DNA of 64,000 bases from Pyrrhosoma nymphula (Eukaryota > Arthropoda > Insecta > Odonata > Coenagrionidae), in the NCBI GenBank assembly GCA_963573305.1, contig OY754330.1:3348001-3412000 (forward strand), given 5' to 3'. Below are positions 36,401-51,400 of the stretch, piece by piece; the stretch's first letter is position 1; every line of letters begins with the position of its first letter. Position numbers and translations under genes: made by a program. The notes beneath the pieces were generated by a model. It saw nothing but the letters and a program-made list of their open reading frames with translations. It was not told the origin of the DNA and ran no database searches.

Positions 36401-39400
36401 CGTTTTACAAACATAGGGTAAGTCAAAAGAAAATTACAGTACATATTTTGAAATACAAAGTTATACAAAACAGGTCATTGTGACTTATCAAAAAAAAGAT
36501 AGAAACAAACATGACCAAACAAATACAATGTTATAATACAACAGGGTAATTAGAGAGATGGTTGGAAGAATTGTACTTTGGATGATGAGCTGGAGAGAAA
36601 AGAATCGTAATGAACATTCAAGGATGAAGGAGAGACGAACTAATTGGACACAACGGCTTAATCAAAACAATATTGGAATGAGAAACAAATGACTAGAATT
36701 ATAAACAAAGACCAAGGATGGAATACATCAAGCAAATCATGTTGGACAGCAAAGTAAATATGTAATTATGTACATAGGGATGAAGTGGTTTAGGGAGAGG
36801 GGTGGAGTGGAGGGGAGAGCTGCTGCAAACCAGTCTTCGGATTGATGTTTGCCGATGATGAGCTACTTTCAATCTTAGTTAACAAAAATCCAAAATATTT
36901 TAGCCCCTATACAAATAATAATGATAAAGAATTTACTCCTCAACATCTCATGCACAATAAAACATAACAAGTGCAATAATCAAATTTTGTGATAACATTC
37001 TAAGATATGAGTATTTCTATACACCAAGGCACTGAGGAAAAATCTGTCCGTTCTACTGGATACTTAATTCAAATTCATTGTCTACTAAAATGGCATATAA
37101 CAGCGAGTAACTGTAAACCATTGTACATGTACTAGTCCCCCCACCCCCATAGTCATACCTATCTCAAAATGTTACATCGCCTTGCTTATCTCTGTAGAAT
37201 TAAATGTGCCCAACTGTTACCTCTGAAGGCTAAGTCATGTTAGTTTTTTCCATACCTTGTCAGATGCTAACTTGGAAACCACAGCTGTTTGGTAGGAAAT
37301 GTTTAAAATATCAACAGTCACTTACGGTTTGTAAGAATGAGTCTTCTTTGGCCATTATTGGCAGCAAGGTTGACTTGTACTTTGTGGTGATGGACCTTGT
37401 AATTGGACAAAAATGTGCCAACTCTGATGCTGTAGCAGACTCATTAGAATCACGAAAGCACGCCAGTGCATGGAGGTAAAAAGTATTCATTGAACATCGA
37501 TGTCCACCACATTGCAGACTGATGAAATATAGGCAAACACCAGTGTGTCCACTCAGGGTAGTCAGCTTGTTAATGAAGAAAGTGAGTGCTCCAAGCTCAA
37601 ACAATTTTGATAAAATAATTTTGGAAATACCTTGCATTCTTCAATCTCCAAAGCAGTTAACTTGTGATGTAACCCTCAAAGCATCACTGCTCACTTGTGC
37701 CATACATTAGTTATGCTGCTTCATAGCCTTGAACTTGTTAATGGAAATTCTAGCTCCACCATTTTATTTTCCATGTTTTTTTTTTTAAGTTTACGTTGTG
37801 GTGTTCACATGAGATTTTTCAGTGATTGGGCTGTTTGTACTTGGGCCAATAACATCTAAAAGAGTGCATCATTGAGGTTCCTCTCATCCATTAGAGGTAA
37901 TAGATGTGTACAGTGAGATAAGTGTGTACATACTTTGATTAGTTTACCATTCCTAGTGAAATAATACCTTTTCTTCATGCTAGCTGGGGCCAAAGTGTGT
38001 CTAGAAAGAGTTGATTGCATTGCTGTTGTTTTGTTTGGCCTTGCAGGATTTTGGCTTGTTGATGCAGGGCAATAAGCTGGCACCACTGAAGCGGTCCAAG
38101 GCTGATTCTGGAGAGGATGAGTGCCTGGCCAAGCGGGTGAAGGAGAAGCTCGAACGGCAGACCAAGTATTGGCCCATGACCATCTCCGGCACGCTCATCT
38201 TCAACCTGAAAACGGTCGGTATGAAGTGGACTCCCCCTCTCCTTCCGATGGGGTGTCATGTGCACTCTGGAGATTTCATTTGAACCTGGTTATGGGATCG
38301 GAGGCGGCCTAGGGCTGACCAACCCCACACGTGAACAGTTGCGTCAAACCCTGTCACTAATATTTGTGGATTGATAAAACTTACATGTGAATTAAATGAA
38401 AGTAATGTTTCAGTATACAGGATTTTCTCATTATTGTATTCGCTAAATTTTTTCAAGATAAGACTTCATCAAAATATAGTGACATGCACATTCTATTTAA
38501 AAACTGCAATCCATAATTCATGACAACACCCTGGCGCAAACACTCCACCATTGCTTGATTGAAATACATAGAATCAAAGGACAAGCGAGGTGACATTAGA
38601 GGCAGTTCAGACGGGAGTGACAAGTTCATCTACAGGGCCTTACTTGAAATGAATAGGAACCTAATAGAGCTTACAGGATGACAAAAAAAATGTTATTATG
38701 GAATTGTGTAACCTTAAATCTCCAGCGTACGTAATGCAAGAAAATTCATCAGCATGTGAGGTATTTCACTTGATACAGTGAAACCTCTACTAAACGAAAT
38801 TCAAGGGACCGATAATTTTCCAGTTCGTTTATCGGGAGTTCGTTTGTCGGAGGTGCTTTTCACGTTGCATCACTCCAGGGGCAACGTAAATAATCCACTT
38901 CTTGTACCTTGAATTTCAGGAAAAAAGGTATGAAGAACTCAATTAAAGGTAAAATTTCCACAGAGGATAGCATACTTTTATCCTTACTTCTCCCTTGCCT
39001 CATAAAAAACCGTGGAATAACAACGAGCAGGTATTTCAGCAAGTGCAGCTAATTATACCATTTACTGCGATTTCTAAAGGCCGATTTATAGTTGGCATGA
39101 ACGTCAAACTTTAACCATGAATTGTTTTCGCGTTGACGCCATCCTGTTACGATCGCCGTCAACTAGAATGTGCGTCGGTAACCATTGGTCGCCTTCATTC
39201 ATCTTTGCTTGGATGCAGATGTTTACATGCAGCCGATCGCCAACATGTGTTGATTTGTTTACTATCTACAAAAGAGCGAGAACATGGACGAGTACGAGTA
39301 TTATCAACTCGTAATTGCTGTGATAATTGTAGTAGTGGGTTGGAACCTGTGTATTCAGCTCGAGAGTGAAGTACGCGTTGACGCCAATCGTAAACTGGCT

Positions 39401-42400
39401 TTATCTTCCCGCCCAATGCATCACAAACACGCTAGAATTAATGATAGTAGTTTCTTATGCCGCCACTTTCAAGAACTCTAACTTAACTCGGTCACATCCG
39501 CGGTTCATTCAAGGTTTTTTGAGAACTGCTCCATAAATACAGCACGATATATTTTGGTTTTCGTTCCGCCTGCTACTTTTTTTCAAGAATTATTTTCAAG
39601 ATGGCGGCGAGCGAAAAAAAACAATTATCACATTTGAAACGTTCGAATTAAAAAAAAATAATGTTACTACAGCAATAAAAATATTTAGGAATGCGGGCAA
39701 CGTAAATGACCACTGAACGGGATTTCTTTGTATTAGATGTGTTTCAAGTATGCTAAAGAAATTTTCAAGCCCGCGATATGATAGCCAACATTTGACATTT
39801 TATTAATCAAGCATGGATAACAATTTTTGCAAAAGCGCGGAGAATAAATTACGAACTTACCTTGCAAATAAGTAGATAAATTACCAGACGTAATAATTGC
39901 CACTTAAGGCAAAACCAGGCTTCAATCGCAAAGATTGTAATTATTCATTTAAGTATTCTACCAGCTGATTGGTATGTTCTTGGTGTTGAGGTCCGTAGTT
40001 TTAGCGAAAGAAAAGTAACGTCCGGTTAACTTTTTCGAGGTTTTATTCACGTGACCAGGTCATTTTGGTACAACTCTTCTGTCACAAATTCAAATTACAA
40101 TCCAGTTCACAAAAAAAAGAAATGAAAATCACTTCGCGTGACTTGCGCTGCCAACCTATAAGTTCCATTCTTTTCATTACCAACCAAAAATATTTTTAGC
40201 ACTTGGACAGTCCCAATCTCACGAAATTGAACCGCAGTAACACTCGAGAGCAACCAGTTTTCACTCGAAAAGATAGAAATTATAAACTCACGATGATGAA
40301 CCGCAGTAAAACTCAAGAACGCCGACCAAATCACTTACCACGCTGCTAACACTTGACGCAAAATACCGGAAATGCTGATGAAAATGGAAATTAACTGAAT
40401 AAACAACAACGACCTTTCTGATTGGCTTGTTTGTACGGAATCTCTGATTGGTCCTAGTCACTTACAAATCAGCAAAAAACGGCAAAAACTTCGCAACATA
40501 TTCAAAATTAGCCTTTTTTTTAAATACGTTATGAAGAGGTAAATATTATAATACAGGGCTAATCTTTCATTTCGTTTATCGGGAGTTTTCGTAGAGCAGG
40601 AGTTCGTTCATTAGAGGTATTTACCAATGCATTTAAATAGGAATTTGGCGGGACCAATAGCATTTGTTCGTTCATCGGAGTTCTTCGTTTATCGGGAGTT
40701 CGTTAGGTAGAGGTTTCACTGTATTTGCAAGGAAAACATCTCTTAAACTGTGAAGTTTACTTCTCCTAAATTGAGTAAGCTATAAGTCATCCTCGTGGAA
40801 GGAATTAGCTTCAGTATCCAAATGTTTGCAGTGTTGAAATGAAGGGTTTGATTGGATTCTCCTCAGTTTTCAAGTTTGATTGAGAAAACATTCAATGACT
40901 TTTTTCATCAGGTTGCATTAGACGCGTAACATTTTTACTCAATCATTGGAAACCAAAGATTTGAAGTTTTTTATACATAATGAATTCGCCTATGTGAACC
41001 CAATACTCATGTAAATCGGAGGAAAAGAGATCCCAAAGCAGCAATCGGCTTGATATTTGGATCAGCTGCACAATTCTTCAATAATCCATTTGTGTTTTTT
41101 CTATACTGAAGTGCGTGTTGATTAAATACTGATTCCTTTTCATGGGAGTTGCCCATTGTATACTCCCCAAAAACCTTCAATTTTGGAGTAAAAGCAGCAT
41201 GTATTGAGGATTCATGATGCAATTACTAGTATAATAATAATAATAATTTATTTTGTCCAGGAGACACAATAAACAGTATATATATACAGTCAACTCTCGA
41301 TTATCCGTGCTAATGGATGCACGACGAGGCACGGATAATGGAAAAACACGGATAACCGAAAAACATGGAAAATGCGGTCGTGATATTGACATTTCACTTC
41401 GTAGGATGGAAATTATTTCACATAACAGACTGCAGTGGTTACCGCAAGACAGCTAATGAAATACTAAATATTTCTATTATTTGGAAATATAATAATGTCG
41501 TAAACATTTATAAATTTATAGCTTCTAATGCTTGAAACAACATAATGGGTACTTACTTAGCTTGACCACGTAGATAATAGAAAACTGACATCTTGCTTAT
41601 TTTCAGTAAATGTATGACATCGAAGTGGTTATATAACACAAAACATTGTTATAATTGTGAGCCTCTGATATATCGTGATATAATATATAGATTCGGTATT
41701 AGTAGGATTAAAAATATTTCGCATTACAATTTTGACAGCAGGTGTTACGCCAAGAAAACAAGTGAATAACGAAATGTTAATATTCCAGTTTCATGATTTT
41801 GAATATCATGAAATCTTCAATGTTCATCCATAAATATTTTCTAATCTAATAAATAGTTTCTAATGCTTGAAATAAAAGATAATGGGCACTTAACTTGACC
41901 ATATCGATAATAAAAACAAAAGCATGACTTGCATATTTGAAGTCAATGTAAAAATCATTATCGAAGTGAATATCAGAATAGAGCACATTCTTTTATTGTG
42001 AATCTCGGAAATAACAAGTTATTTTTTGCTGTTTACTTGATTTCTTCATGTTTTCTTTTAATGCAGTTATTTTTTTACGTCGCAATAATCGAAATCAAAT
42101 TGTCGCATGTAATCCAGCTAAGTTTCGAACACTCGCCAGAGCTTCCGTGCGGGTGCCAACTCTTCTTCCTTTACGTATTTTGTTAACTACAAGCGAAAAG
42201 CATCAGCGGCTGAAACATTGCCACTCAATCGCTCTCCCTGAATAGCAATTTCACGAATTTTATGTCGCGGCTTGAATCTCGTCAACCACCCAGAAGAAGC
42301 TTTAAAATCTCCTTCTATCCCTAGAGACTCGTAAAAAAGATTCGCCTGCTGTGCGCACATGGGGCCTGAGACGGGTAAACCATGAATTGATCGTTTTTGA

Positions 42401-45400
42401 TTGAACCAAAGAAGCATGGCGGAGTCTAAATCTTTAAAGGTTGATCGTTTCATAGTCTTCCGCTTTGAGGGTCCCAAACCACTGTCCGAGGTTGCAGCGA
42501 ACTTCATCAGCTTACTTTTATTCAAAATTATACCGCAAATTGTTTGTACCTCCACATCATATTCTTTTGCCAGTTTAAGCGGAGTCTCTCCTTTATCATT
42601 TCTTTTAATCAATTCTAGTTTTTCGCGATGAAAAGGACAATTTTCTTCCGTTTTTTTGTCATTTGCATCAGCTTTGTCGCGGCACTATAATAATGAATGC
42701 AACTTTGAAGTTATTGAGATTTCCACACGAATGAGCCGGCACAATCGTATCTGGGTAAAAAAAAATGACTGTCAATGGCGAATAATGACCAGGGAGCACT
42801 GATACTGTTTCGTATTTATTGATTCAGGCCGAAAAGTAAGAACATACGGAACAATAAGTAGTTATTTTTAAGTATAATGTAAGTTAGTTTATTTAAAAGT
42901 AGTTTATTTGAAATTATTTCCATTGTATATTTGCTATTCTGTTCGTTTTAGGAAGATAGAATATTCAGTGGCAAAGGGTAATGGGAAAGAACGGATAAAA
43001 TAATTTCAGAAGCAGATGCGGCTGAGTTTTCATCATTCTTAAACGAAGCAAACAATTTCCATAATATTGTGATTAAATTAAAAAGTTAAACTAAAAAGAG
43101 ACATTTACAAACTCGCAATTCTATTTAGATACATCGAACTTTCAAAGAATTTACTTAATTTTACCATTGGAATATTTTTCAAACTTTTAACCCCTCAAGC
43201 GTGACTTTAAATGGACGTATTAAATCCCCCAGCATGTGCGACGCAGCAGTTGCGTCCGCTTAAATCCATGCCTCAAGCGTGTACGACGCACCGTTTGCGT
43301 CCACACTTTTCATTAAGAATTCTTATCGCCTATGCTCTGATATATATACTTCCAGTGAGTATACATGTGAGCTTGAGGTGCCTGCTTTCTTTTTGTGCTT
43401 CTTTGTTGCCTGTATATATGAGTTCGTATTTTTAATTTTTTTTTCCTGACTCATGCCTGGTAAAGAAAATGCTTACTCGCGACCCGGCGTCTTGTGCCTG
43501 ATTGTGAACAGATCTTTCCACTCACGCTCTGATTTATTACATTCAGAGAGCTTATGATTGCGTGTTGATGCTGACCTCATCTTTCTGTGGTTCCTTGTTA
43601 TCTGCACTCCACATTTTCCCCTTCTCTCTCATCATGGCAACGCTTTCGCAGGCATGGTCCATCCAGGCTTGGACACTCAATGCTTCTCAGAACCTCATTA
43701 GGTCTATCCTCGTCTCCTATCTTATTTACGATGTTTACGGAGTTGAAGGGTCGAGGTTTCTTGACGCCTATTGCCGAAAGGCCTAAGCTGCATTGGTGGC
43801 TTTTTTATTTTTTTCTTTCTTTGGACCGGCCCCTTACTGAACCGCTCTTCAGTTCGCCATGGCATCTAGCTCTCGTGAGTTGTTGGGCCAGGAAGTGCTT
43901 CATACTTTAGAAGAAACGAGTAACGAAAGTTTAGATACCATTTCTGAGGATTCTAGTGGATACACTTGGGGTTCCAGGTCAGAAGAGGAAGAACCTTCTC
44001 ATTTTTCTGTGAATAATCAAGAGAATACTTGGGATGAAATCGGCAGTGCTAATCTTCCTCTTCCTTTTCCGTGTGATTTAGTTGGGAAACAAATAGTGCA
44101 AGTTCAGTGTGCCGATGATCCCCTAGAATATTTCGAGTTGTTTTTCGACGATGATCTAATTATGATCATAGTAACTGAAACAAACCCTTACGCGAAACAG
44201 TTTCTTGCTCACGAGAAAGAAAGAATCTTGAAAGAAAAAAACAACTAAACATTCAGACGATATGCAACCCGTAAGTCGAAAGGGTGGGTTAGAATTGGTA
44301 AATAAGCCTACTTGTGTAATAGATTATAATAAATATATGGGTGGTTTAGACTTGAAATATCAACTTTTAGAATCGTTCTTGCTAGAAAGGAAAAGGACAA
44401 AAGTGTGGTATAAAAAATTATTCACCCACTTAGTAAATACGGCTGTGTTGAATGCTTACATTCTTTACTGCAAAGCTGGAAATAAGAAAGATCATATATC
44501 GTTCAGAATAGACTTAGTGAACAAGATCATAGGCAAGTACCGCGGGCAGAATTTAGAAAAGCGCAAAGGACGGCCCTCAGATACAGACACTGAATGCTCG
44601 CGATTGACAGGTCAGCATTCCATTCAAGAAAATCCTAAAACAGATACTTTTAAAGTTGAAAGAAGAAAGTATGTGGTGTGTACGAAACAGTGAAAGAGAA
44701 AAGGAACAAGGTACAGGTGTAAAACCTGCCCAGGGACACCGTGCCTAGACCCATGCCTAGACCCATGTTCTGAGCGATACCATACTCAGATCAACTACTA
44801 AACATCGGATATGGGGAGCAGAAAAAAATAAACGGCATGAAAAAATGTAAGTATAAATTTGTAATGATACAGTATAAACAATTTTAAATATAATATAATT
44901 TTTTTGAATTTTTCAAAATAGCGGTTACAATGCTAAAAATATTTAGGCTAATGTCTGCACAAATTCTTCGCTGCTTGCGAAAAAAAGGCACCCTGAGCGA
45001 TTTAAATACCTCCGATTAAAGTCACGCTGGAGACATGGAATTGAGTGGACGCATATGTTGCGTCGCACACGCTTGAGGGGTTAAGTGTAGGAAGTAGAAA
45101 ATAACACGGATAATTCGAAAACCGGATAATCGGAAGCCGGATAATCGAGAGTTGACTGTACATGTGGTAAGTGTATAGGAGACGTCAGATACAATAAAGG
45201 AAATAACAAATTCAATACCAGAAAAGTCAAGATAATACAGATGAATCTACTCTAAATATTCATTATTATATATATAATAATAAATAAATATATATTACCA
45301 CCCTTGAAAAGGTTATTTTAGCCATTGCTCCATTCCCTACCCTGTAAGCGACTCATTAATATTTAAAATGATTGCCTTAAAAATATTTTTCATTGAAGTA

Positions 45401-48400
45401 ATGATGATAAGAGAACAATGTATGAAAATTTAAACAATAAAAACCTTGAAAAAAAAGTAAAAAAAGTATCCGTGAGTGGGGATCGAACTTGTCGAACTCG
45501 AAGTTGAACAACACACCAGCTTTGGAGCTCGAGGAAGAGAGTGATGTAATGGATGACAGTGATGCAGTGCCTGTTCATCCTTGCCGTAGTGATATTAAAG
45601 AAGCATTTAGGCATTTGCACAATTTTTGTCATGCACATTCAGAGATTAGTGAAGGCCATATTGAAAACATTATTGCATTAGAGGCAGTTGTGAATGAAAT
45701 ATTTGAGAAGGGTTTGCAACAAAGTAAAATCAAAGATTTTTTTCACTCAAAATGAGTGATTTCATAAAAAAAGAAATTGTTTTTTTTAATAAATACCTGT
45801 AAATCAGAGCTTAAATAAAGTATATGACTAAGTTTGCTAAAAATGAAGTGTAAGTTTTATCCTAAAAATTATACTCTTCCTCAGCACCAACTCTTGATTT
45901 TACACACTTTGATTTTACACAGTGCCCATATTTTGGTCCCTCCAACTGCGTAAAATCAAAGTTTTATTGTATGCAGTTCATTTCCATTTCACTGAAGTTA
46001 AGTGTTTAACTTCAATGTATTAGTTATTTAATTCTTGTCCAATAGTGTTCACATATTTCAATTTAAACTAATAAGGAAATTAAATGTTATAGACTCCTGT
46101 ATTAATATGTTGTGGTTGAATTGAGAAATTGAATAGATAGAAAAGAATACATGTATATTTTATTGGAAGGTGTGGTACTTAATGCTTGCATGCCATCCTC
46201 ATTGGAAAAGGTTGTGTAGGCATTGAGATCATGTCATTCATTTGTGTACCTTGAGGGAGTTGCATGCGTGTATGTTTTATTGTCCTTTGGTGTTCCGTTA
46301 CCAGTCTGTGGAGCCTTTGACGACGCTCTTGCTGCGAGAGGAGCTGAGTGACGATGAGGTGGTGCAGTGCAAGCAGGTGGTGTACAACCTAATGGGCCTC
46401 GAGGCGAAGCATGAACCATTGCAAACAGCCAGCATGGGACAGCGAGGCAAGGGCCCCAAGAGGTAAGGGGGGGCCTTCATGTACTGCCTTAGTCCTTTGC
46501 ATGGCCCTCATTTGGGACTGATTTCCTCTTCAGTGATGAGTGTACGCAGCATTCAGTTAGTCTGAGGAGGCTTGTTTTGTTCAGTTTTCAAGTCTATGCA
46601 TGATAACTTTTGTCAGGTTGAGTTTAATTTGTATGTACAGGCACTTCCAATGAAAAGTTACCACTGCGGAGCCGAAATTTTTAAAGTCTGGAGTTTTTGG
46701 AAATATTACAATGCTGTGTTACGGCTTCCCTCTAGCGGAGCCTCAGGAAACTCTAACCATAAACAAAACCCCTTCCCTCCTCCGCCCTCCTTTACTTTCT
46801 TAGCGGAAGGGACCAAGGGATTACTGACGGTCGGTCTTCTTCACTCACTTCTACGGTTGGTCGGTTCACTTAGAAGAGCAAATCACAAATTATCATTTTC
46901 ATTATCACCCCCCAATTTGTATGTGTCCCTTGAATATACGATAAATAATTGAATAATTAATTCCTTGGTTTATTGGTGTTGTTTCACGTTCTTGCTATTT
47001 CAGGGTGAGTTCATTAGTATGTTTTATTCTCACATCGATGTAGTCAGAAGCTTTATAAATATGCGATCTCAATGTTTTAAAACTAGGAATAGGATCAAAA
47101 GAAGAAAATAACGTTCCGAATTGTCGTAATTTCCACGAGTTTGCCGTAGGATTTATGGTATAGACTCATAATTTGAATAATAACAATACCCATTAGATTA
47201 CTGCTTGTATAATACCAATACACATATGTTATTGGCCACGCAGCCGTTTCCCTAAAATCTGGTCTAATATCTGCTGCGATAAGAGACGAGGGTCTCCCTG
47301 CGACAATGATACAATATGGGGAGCTGCGCGAGATTAAGGACCTAGGTGGAGAGGAGAAGAGAGAAAAGACCTCAGGCAGGAGACTTTCCTCATGCGACTA
47401 GTTTCACCCAAGTCGTCGGCACATAGATCTTTAGTTGGAATACCTCCTACGTATTTACGATTCTATTCTTCAGCCGCGAAATTCTGCGGTCATAAACTAC
47501 GGCCACTATTCGCATATTCCTGTAATCCATTAAAAGCAATCTTATAAATCTCCTTGGCGGTCCCTTAAACTTATAGGGCTGTTATTCGCCATTAGTTCGC
47601 AATCCTTAGGATTGTTCTAGTAATACCTTATGTTTAAAGGCGGCCTTAACTTCGTGGACAGTGGCGATGTGTGCACCACTTCGGCTTGCCTGTGATATTG
47701 TAAGTAGCATACTGTCCATTAATGCCTCTAAAACTCTACATGGGAGAAGGAATATTGGTAAAGTATCACTGAATGAGATAATTGGTAGAGTATCTGGCCC
47801 AGAAACGGGATTCCGGGTTCTAGAACCGGTTTGGTTGATTTTTCTCCGAGGAAATTCCGCTCTACACCCTTTCTAACCTCTACTCGCTTCATGGATTAGT
47901 AAATACCAACCATCTAGTTATACGTGACTCTTATTTCTCCATGACATGTCTCCGTGAAGTAGTGACATTGTAGCTTTTAATTGCTTGGAAGTAGTTCATA
48001 TCTGACGATGTTCACCCTCTGCCACACACCCTTGAGTTGGCTTGCACGTTATAACATAGATGCAGATGTTAACCTGTTGATCAATATTTTCAGATAGGTT
48101 CAAATGTTGCATAATTGATTAGATAAATTTAAAGTCTCACGCTTCCTAAGATAGACCGAAGAAGAAAAATTCCAAATTTCAAAACATTTACCTCTGCTAA
48201 ATAAACGGCATTCGCAACTTCCATGAGTCTACATGAGAAAGGAAGCATTGCGACAGCTAAATTACTAGTGGAAATAATATTATCTACATTATGTAAACAT
48301 TTTGTCTGAAAACAGCGTCCGCCTATAAGTAATTGAATGGCAATGAAATGATTCAAAAAATATTTGAAGCTCGGGCAATTAAAGCAAAGAATTGTGTTAA

Positions 48401-51400
48401 TAGATCATGCTATTTGTATTTGAACAATTTCCTCCCACAGCGTCACCATCGAATTAAGTTGAAGATATTCAAAGAAATATTATTACAGGATTTTTTTGGA
48501 AAATTAGTCATGTTTGAGCCCTTCTGTCTCACTAACGTATAAGAATCATGAAAAATGATGTATTATTCCTTAAAGAGCAATCTTTTACAAGTATCTGTGT
48601 GAAGTTTCAAGTCTATATCTCAAAAAAAGCTATTTTGGAATTTTGTCCTAATTTATTCGATTTCCGCCCAATGTGGGTCAGTCCTCTTTTGCCCATTCGT
48701 CTATTCCTATTATGCATTAGAAACAATCGTAGAAATCTCTTCGTAGCGGTCCATTAAACGTAAAGGGCTTTCTCCGCTCTCGGAACTGCATTTTTACACT
48801 CACTGCGTCCTTTATTTTATTCAAAAACATTAACCGCAATGGACTTTGATGTTTGTGGAAGGTGGCATATGCATGAGTGTTACATGTCCTAATACAGCTA
48901 ATTGCTCGCGCATGCGTCCACAACTAAATAATTATTCATATCAGATTTGACTGATAGCAAGAGCTCCGTAAGCATGTGAAGACGTTTCCGTTGGTCAAAG
49001 TGCAACTAATGTTACGCTCAAATTGGTTATTCGATGCCTCTTTCCGTTCTTCAAAGGATGAGGACATATTCCCGACTACTTATTGTTTATAGGAGACCTG
49101 CAGACGGTCACAAAATACCACCGACTTCTACGGTCTATCTTAGGAAGCTTGATAATTTAAATTTAGATCATCAATTATGCTACATTTGAATCGATCTGAA
49201 AATACTTATCAACAGGTTAACATCTACATTTACGTAAAACCGTGCAAGCCACCGCGAGGGCGTGTGGCAGAGGGTGAACTTTCGTTTTTCAGCTGCACTC
49301 ATTGCCACTAAACTCCACTGACTCTATTTTGATGAAATCGCGAGAATATTGAACCGTGCAACCGGATAAGTTTACGCGGAATCGCGTTAAGTTATTTTTC
49401 TTTGCGTACGCTCCGGGAACATACTTTTTATTCACGCCCTTCATCCCTTGAAAAGAGTGGAGTCTTTTTAGGGTTCCTGAAACATTCCAGAAATACACAA
49501 GTTAGGAATCTTTTTCATGTTGTTCATACACACTTTCAAATTAAATAGAAATTTATTTAATCACCGAGTGGTTGAACAGTGGACAACAGCTAGGATTCTT
49601 GGCGCATTGTGATTCAGTATGGGTAGTTGATATACTTCGCACATATTATCAGTGATTATTTTACCTTTCGGGTATCCTGCGCTTTTAAGTAGCAGTATTC
49701 GGCCATATCTAGGATACACGCAATCGCAATCTAGTGCTCTAGTGGAAAGGGACAAGGGAGAAGTGAATGCCAGATGGGGGGCGGCATGTTCCCTCTGACC
49801 ACATTAATGAGTCCCTGTGCTGAGACAATGGGGATGGGGAGGACCGGACTCCGCGATGAATAATTTTCCACTGCCCAAAAACCTTACTCTATACGTTTTA
49901 TTGCACTCGCGACCCCTTCCACAGGGTATACCTCGGGTCAACATCCTCCGAGTTTATGCCCTTGCAAGCCAGTTCCCATGCTGAAGTGTTGATCTGGAAG
50001 CAGATAAAACATTAGAGACGTCTGCCCATCAACTCTTCCACCTGAGTGATTTTAAGTTTGTTTCTAGTCACATTACCAGGCGAATATTTCAAAAACATTT
50101 AAATGCCCACGAGTGAACACATTTATCAAATTGGTTTCTCGATTTAGGTTTGCTGGTCTCTTATTAATTTCATACATGCTGTGAAGGAAGTAACCATTCA
50201 CTCACAAAAATGAATCGATTCCGTCCATTTAAGAAATATATCCAAACATTTTGGCGGTATGGTTTGGTGTGCAATATGGTCGAATAATAGAACACCTGTC
50301 CATCAGAAGGGAAAGAGAGCAACAGCATATTGTAATTAGTATTCTCAGTTGCGATTTATGTTCGTAAGGAAATTTACTAACTGCTGTCCACACTTTCCGC
50401 AATCGGAGCAATTGGCCCCTCGAGAGGAGATCGCCGGGAGGCGGCCGGGTGCCCGCGCGTCCCGTGTGCGAACCCATCCTGACGGGGAATACCCAGCTAC
50501 ACATGCTTCCTTGCCGCCCCTCCCCTACGGGAGGAGGAGAATAGTGTGTGGCGATCCTTCGGCAGGGATAGGAGGACATGCGGCTCAATGGCACGGTCGG
50601 GCACAAGGGTAGAGCGATAGTCGGGGGTATTTTGCCACCGTCATGAGCAGAAGCATGGGAAGAAGACCGACCGTCAGTAATCTCTTGGTCCCTTCCGCTA
50701 AGAAGGGAAAGGAGGGCGGAGGAGGGAAGGGGATTTGTTTACGGTTAGAGCTTCCTGAGGCTCCGTGACGCAGCGTTGTCAAATTTCCAAAAACTCGGGA
50801 CTTTAAAAATTTCGGCTCTGCTGTGGTAACTTTTCATTGGAAGTGCCTGTACAATGTTGAAGAAATATGTGCAAAACCTTTGAAGCCATATCAAGATCCT
50901 AGAGATCATTAGTAAGGCTTAGACTCTTGTAGGTCTATTATAGGTCATTCAGCATCTTTTTTCATCTATGGCATAATCCTCAGGAAAATACTTTGACAAG
51001 CCTAGATTTCTGGAGGGTGGGATGGGTAGGAAGGGGAAGGTTGAATAGAATGAGCCAGTCATATCAAGGTTTCTTCTTATACAGAAGTGGCAGTCATAAG
51101 GAGGAGTTATTGTAGATTAAAAATCAGTATTTACTGATAAGAGGTTGAAGATACGCATGCTCAATTTTTGGTACCACTTAAGGGTGTTTCTGTCTATGAG
51201 GAACAATACATTGTTTCATCAAAATGATACATGCTCTCCATTGACTCAATTGTATTTAACAATACCTTACTGGTTTGGAAATGTTTTCACCTCCTCTCCA
51301 AGAGGGAATATAAATTATTTCACTCCTAAGTTCAGAGCTGATCTTCAGTTCATCCTGCTTGTTCTTCAATTTCATAACAGACACCTTCCGTAGCGTATGT

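Larger units (their letters stand above)
34481..38046 (+). other. INTS13 intron 8
   Basis: 3566-bp intron. It contains a hAT MITE (34589-35137) and a degraded LINE (about 35146-36780) with a smaller LINE tail nested in it. From 36781 to 38046 I recognise nothing; ORFs such as 37237-37479 have no known domain. Confidence 0.8.
41285..45160 (-). mobile_element. Tigger/pogo element interrupted by piggyBac
   Basis: TA plus CAGTCAACTCTCGATTATCC (41285-41306) and the inverted GGATAATCGAGAGTTGACTG plus TA (ending 45160). Without the piggyBac insert (43187-45084) it is about 2.0 kb. It keeps only the N-terminal part of the transposase, on the minus strand. Confidence 0.9.
38215..46304 (+). other. INTS13 intron 9
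   Basis: 8090-bp intron. It contains a pogo-type element with a nested TIR element (38774-40723), a three-level nest (41226 to about 45245) and a Tigger 3' end (up to 45971). In 38215-38773, 40724-41225, 45246-45465 and 45972-46304 I see nothing but AT-rich sequence. Confidence 0.8.

Noticed and set aside
45466..45490. tRNA-like phrase (GGGGATCGAAC) before a Tigger remnant
   Set aside because: Only a B-box-like word; no A box or stems.
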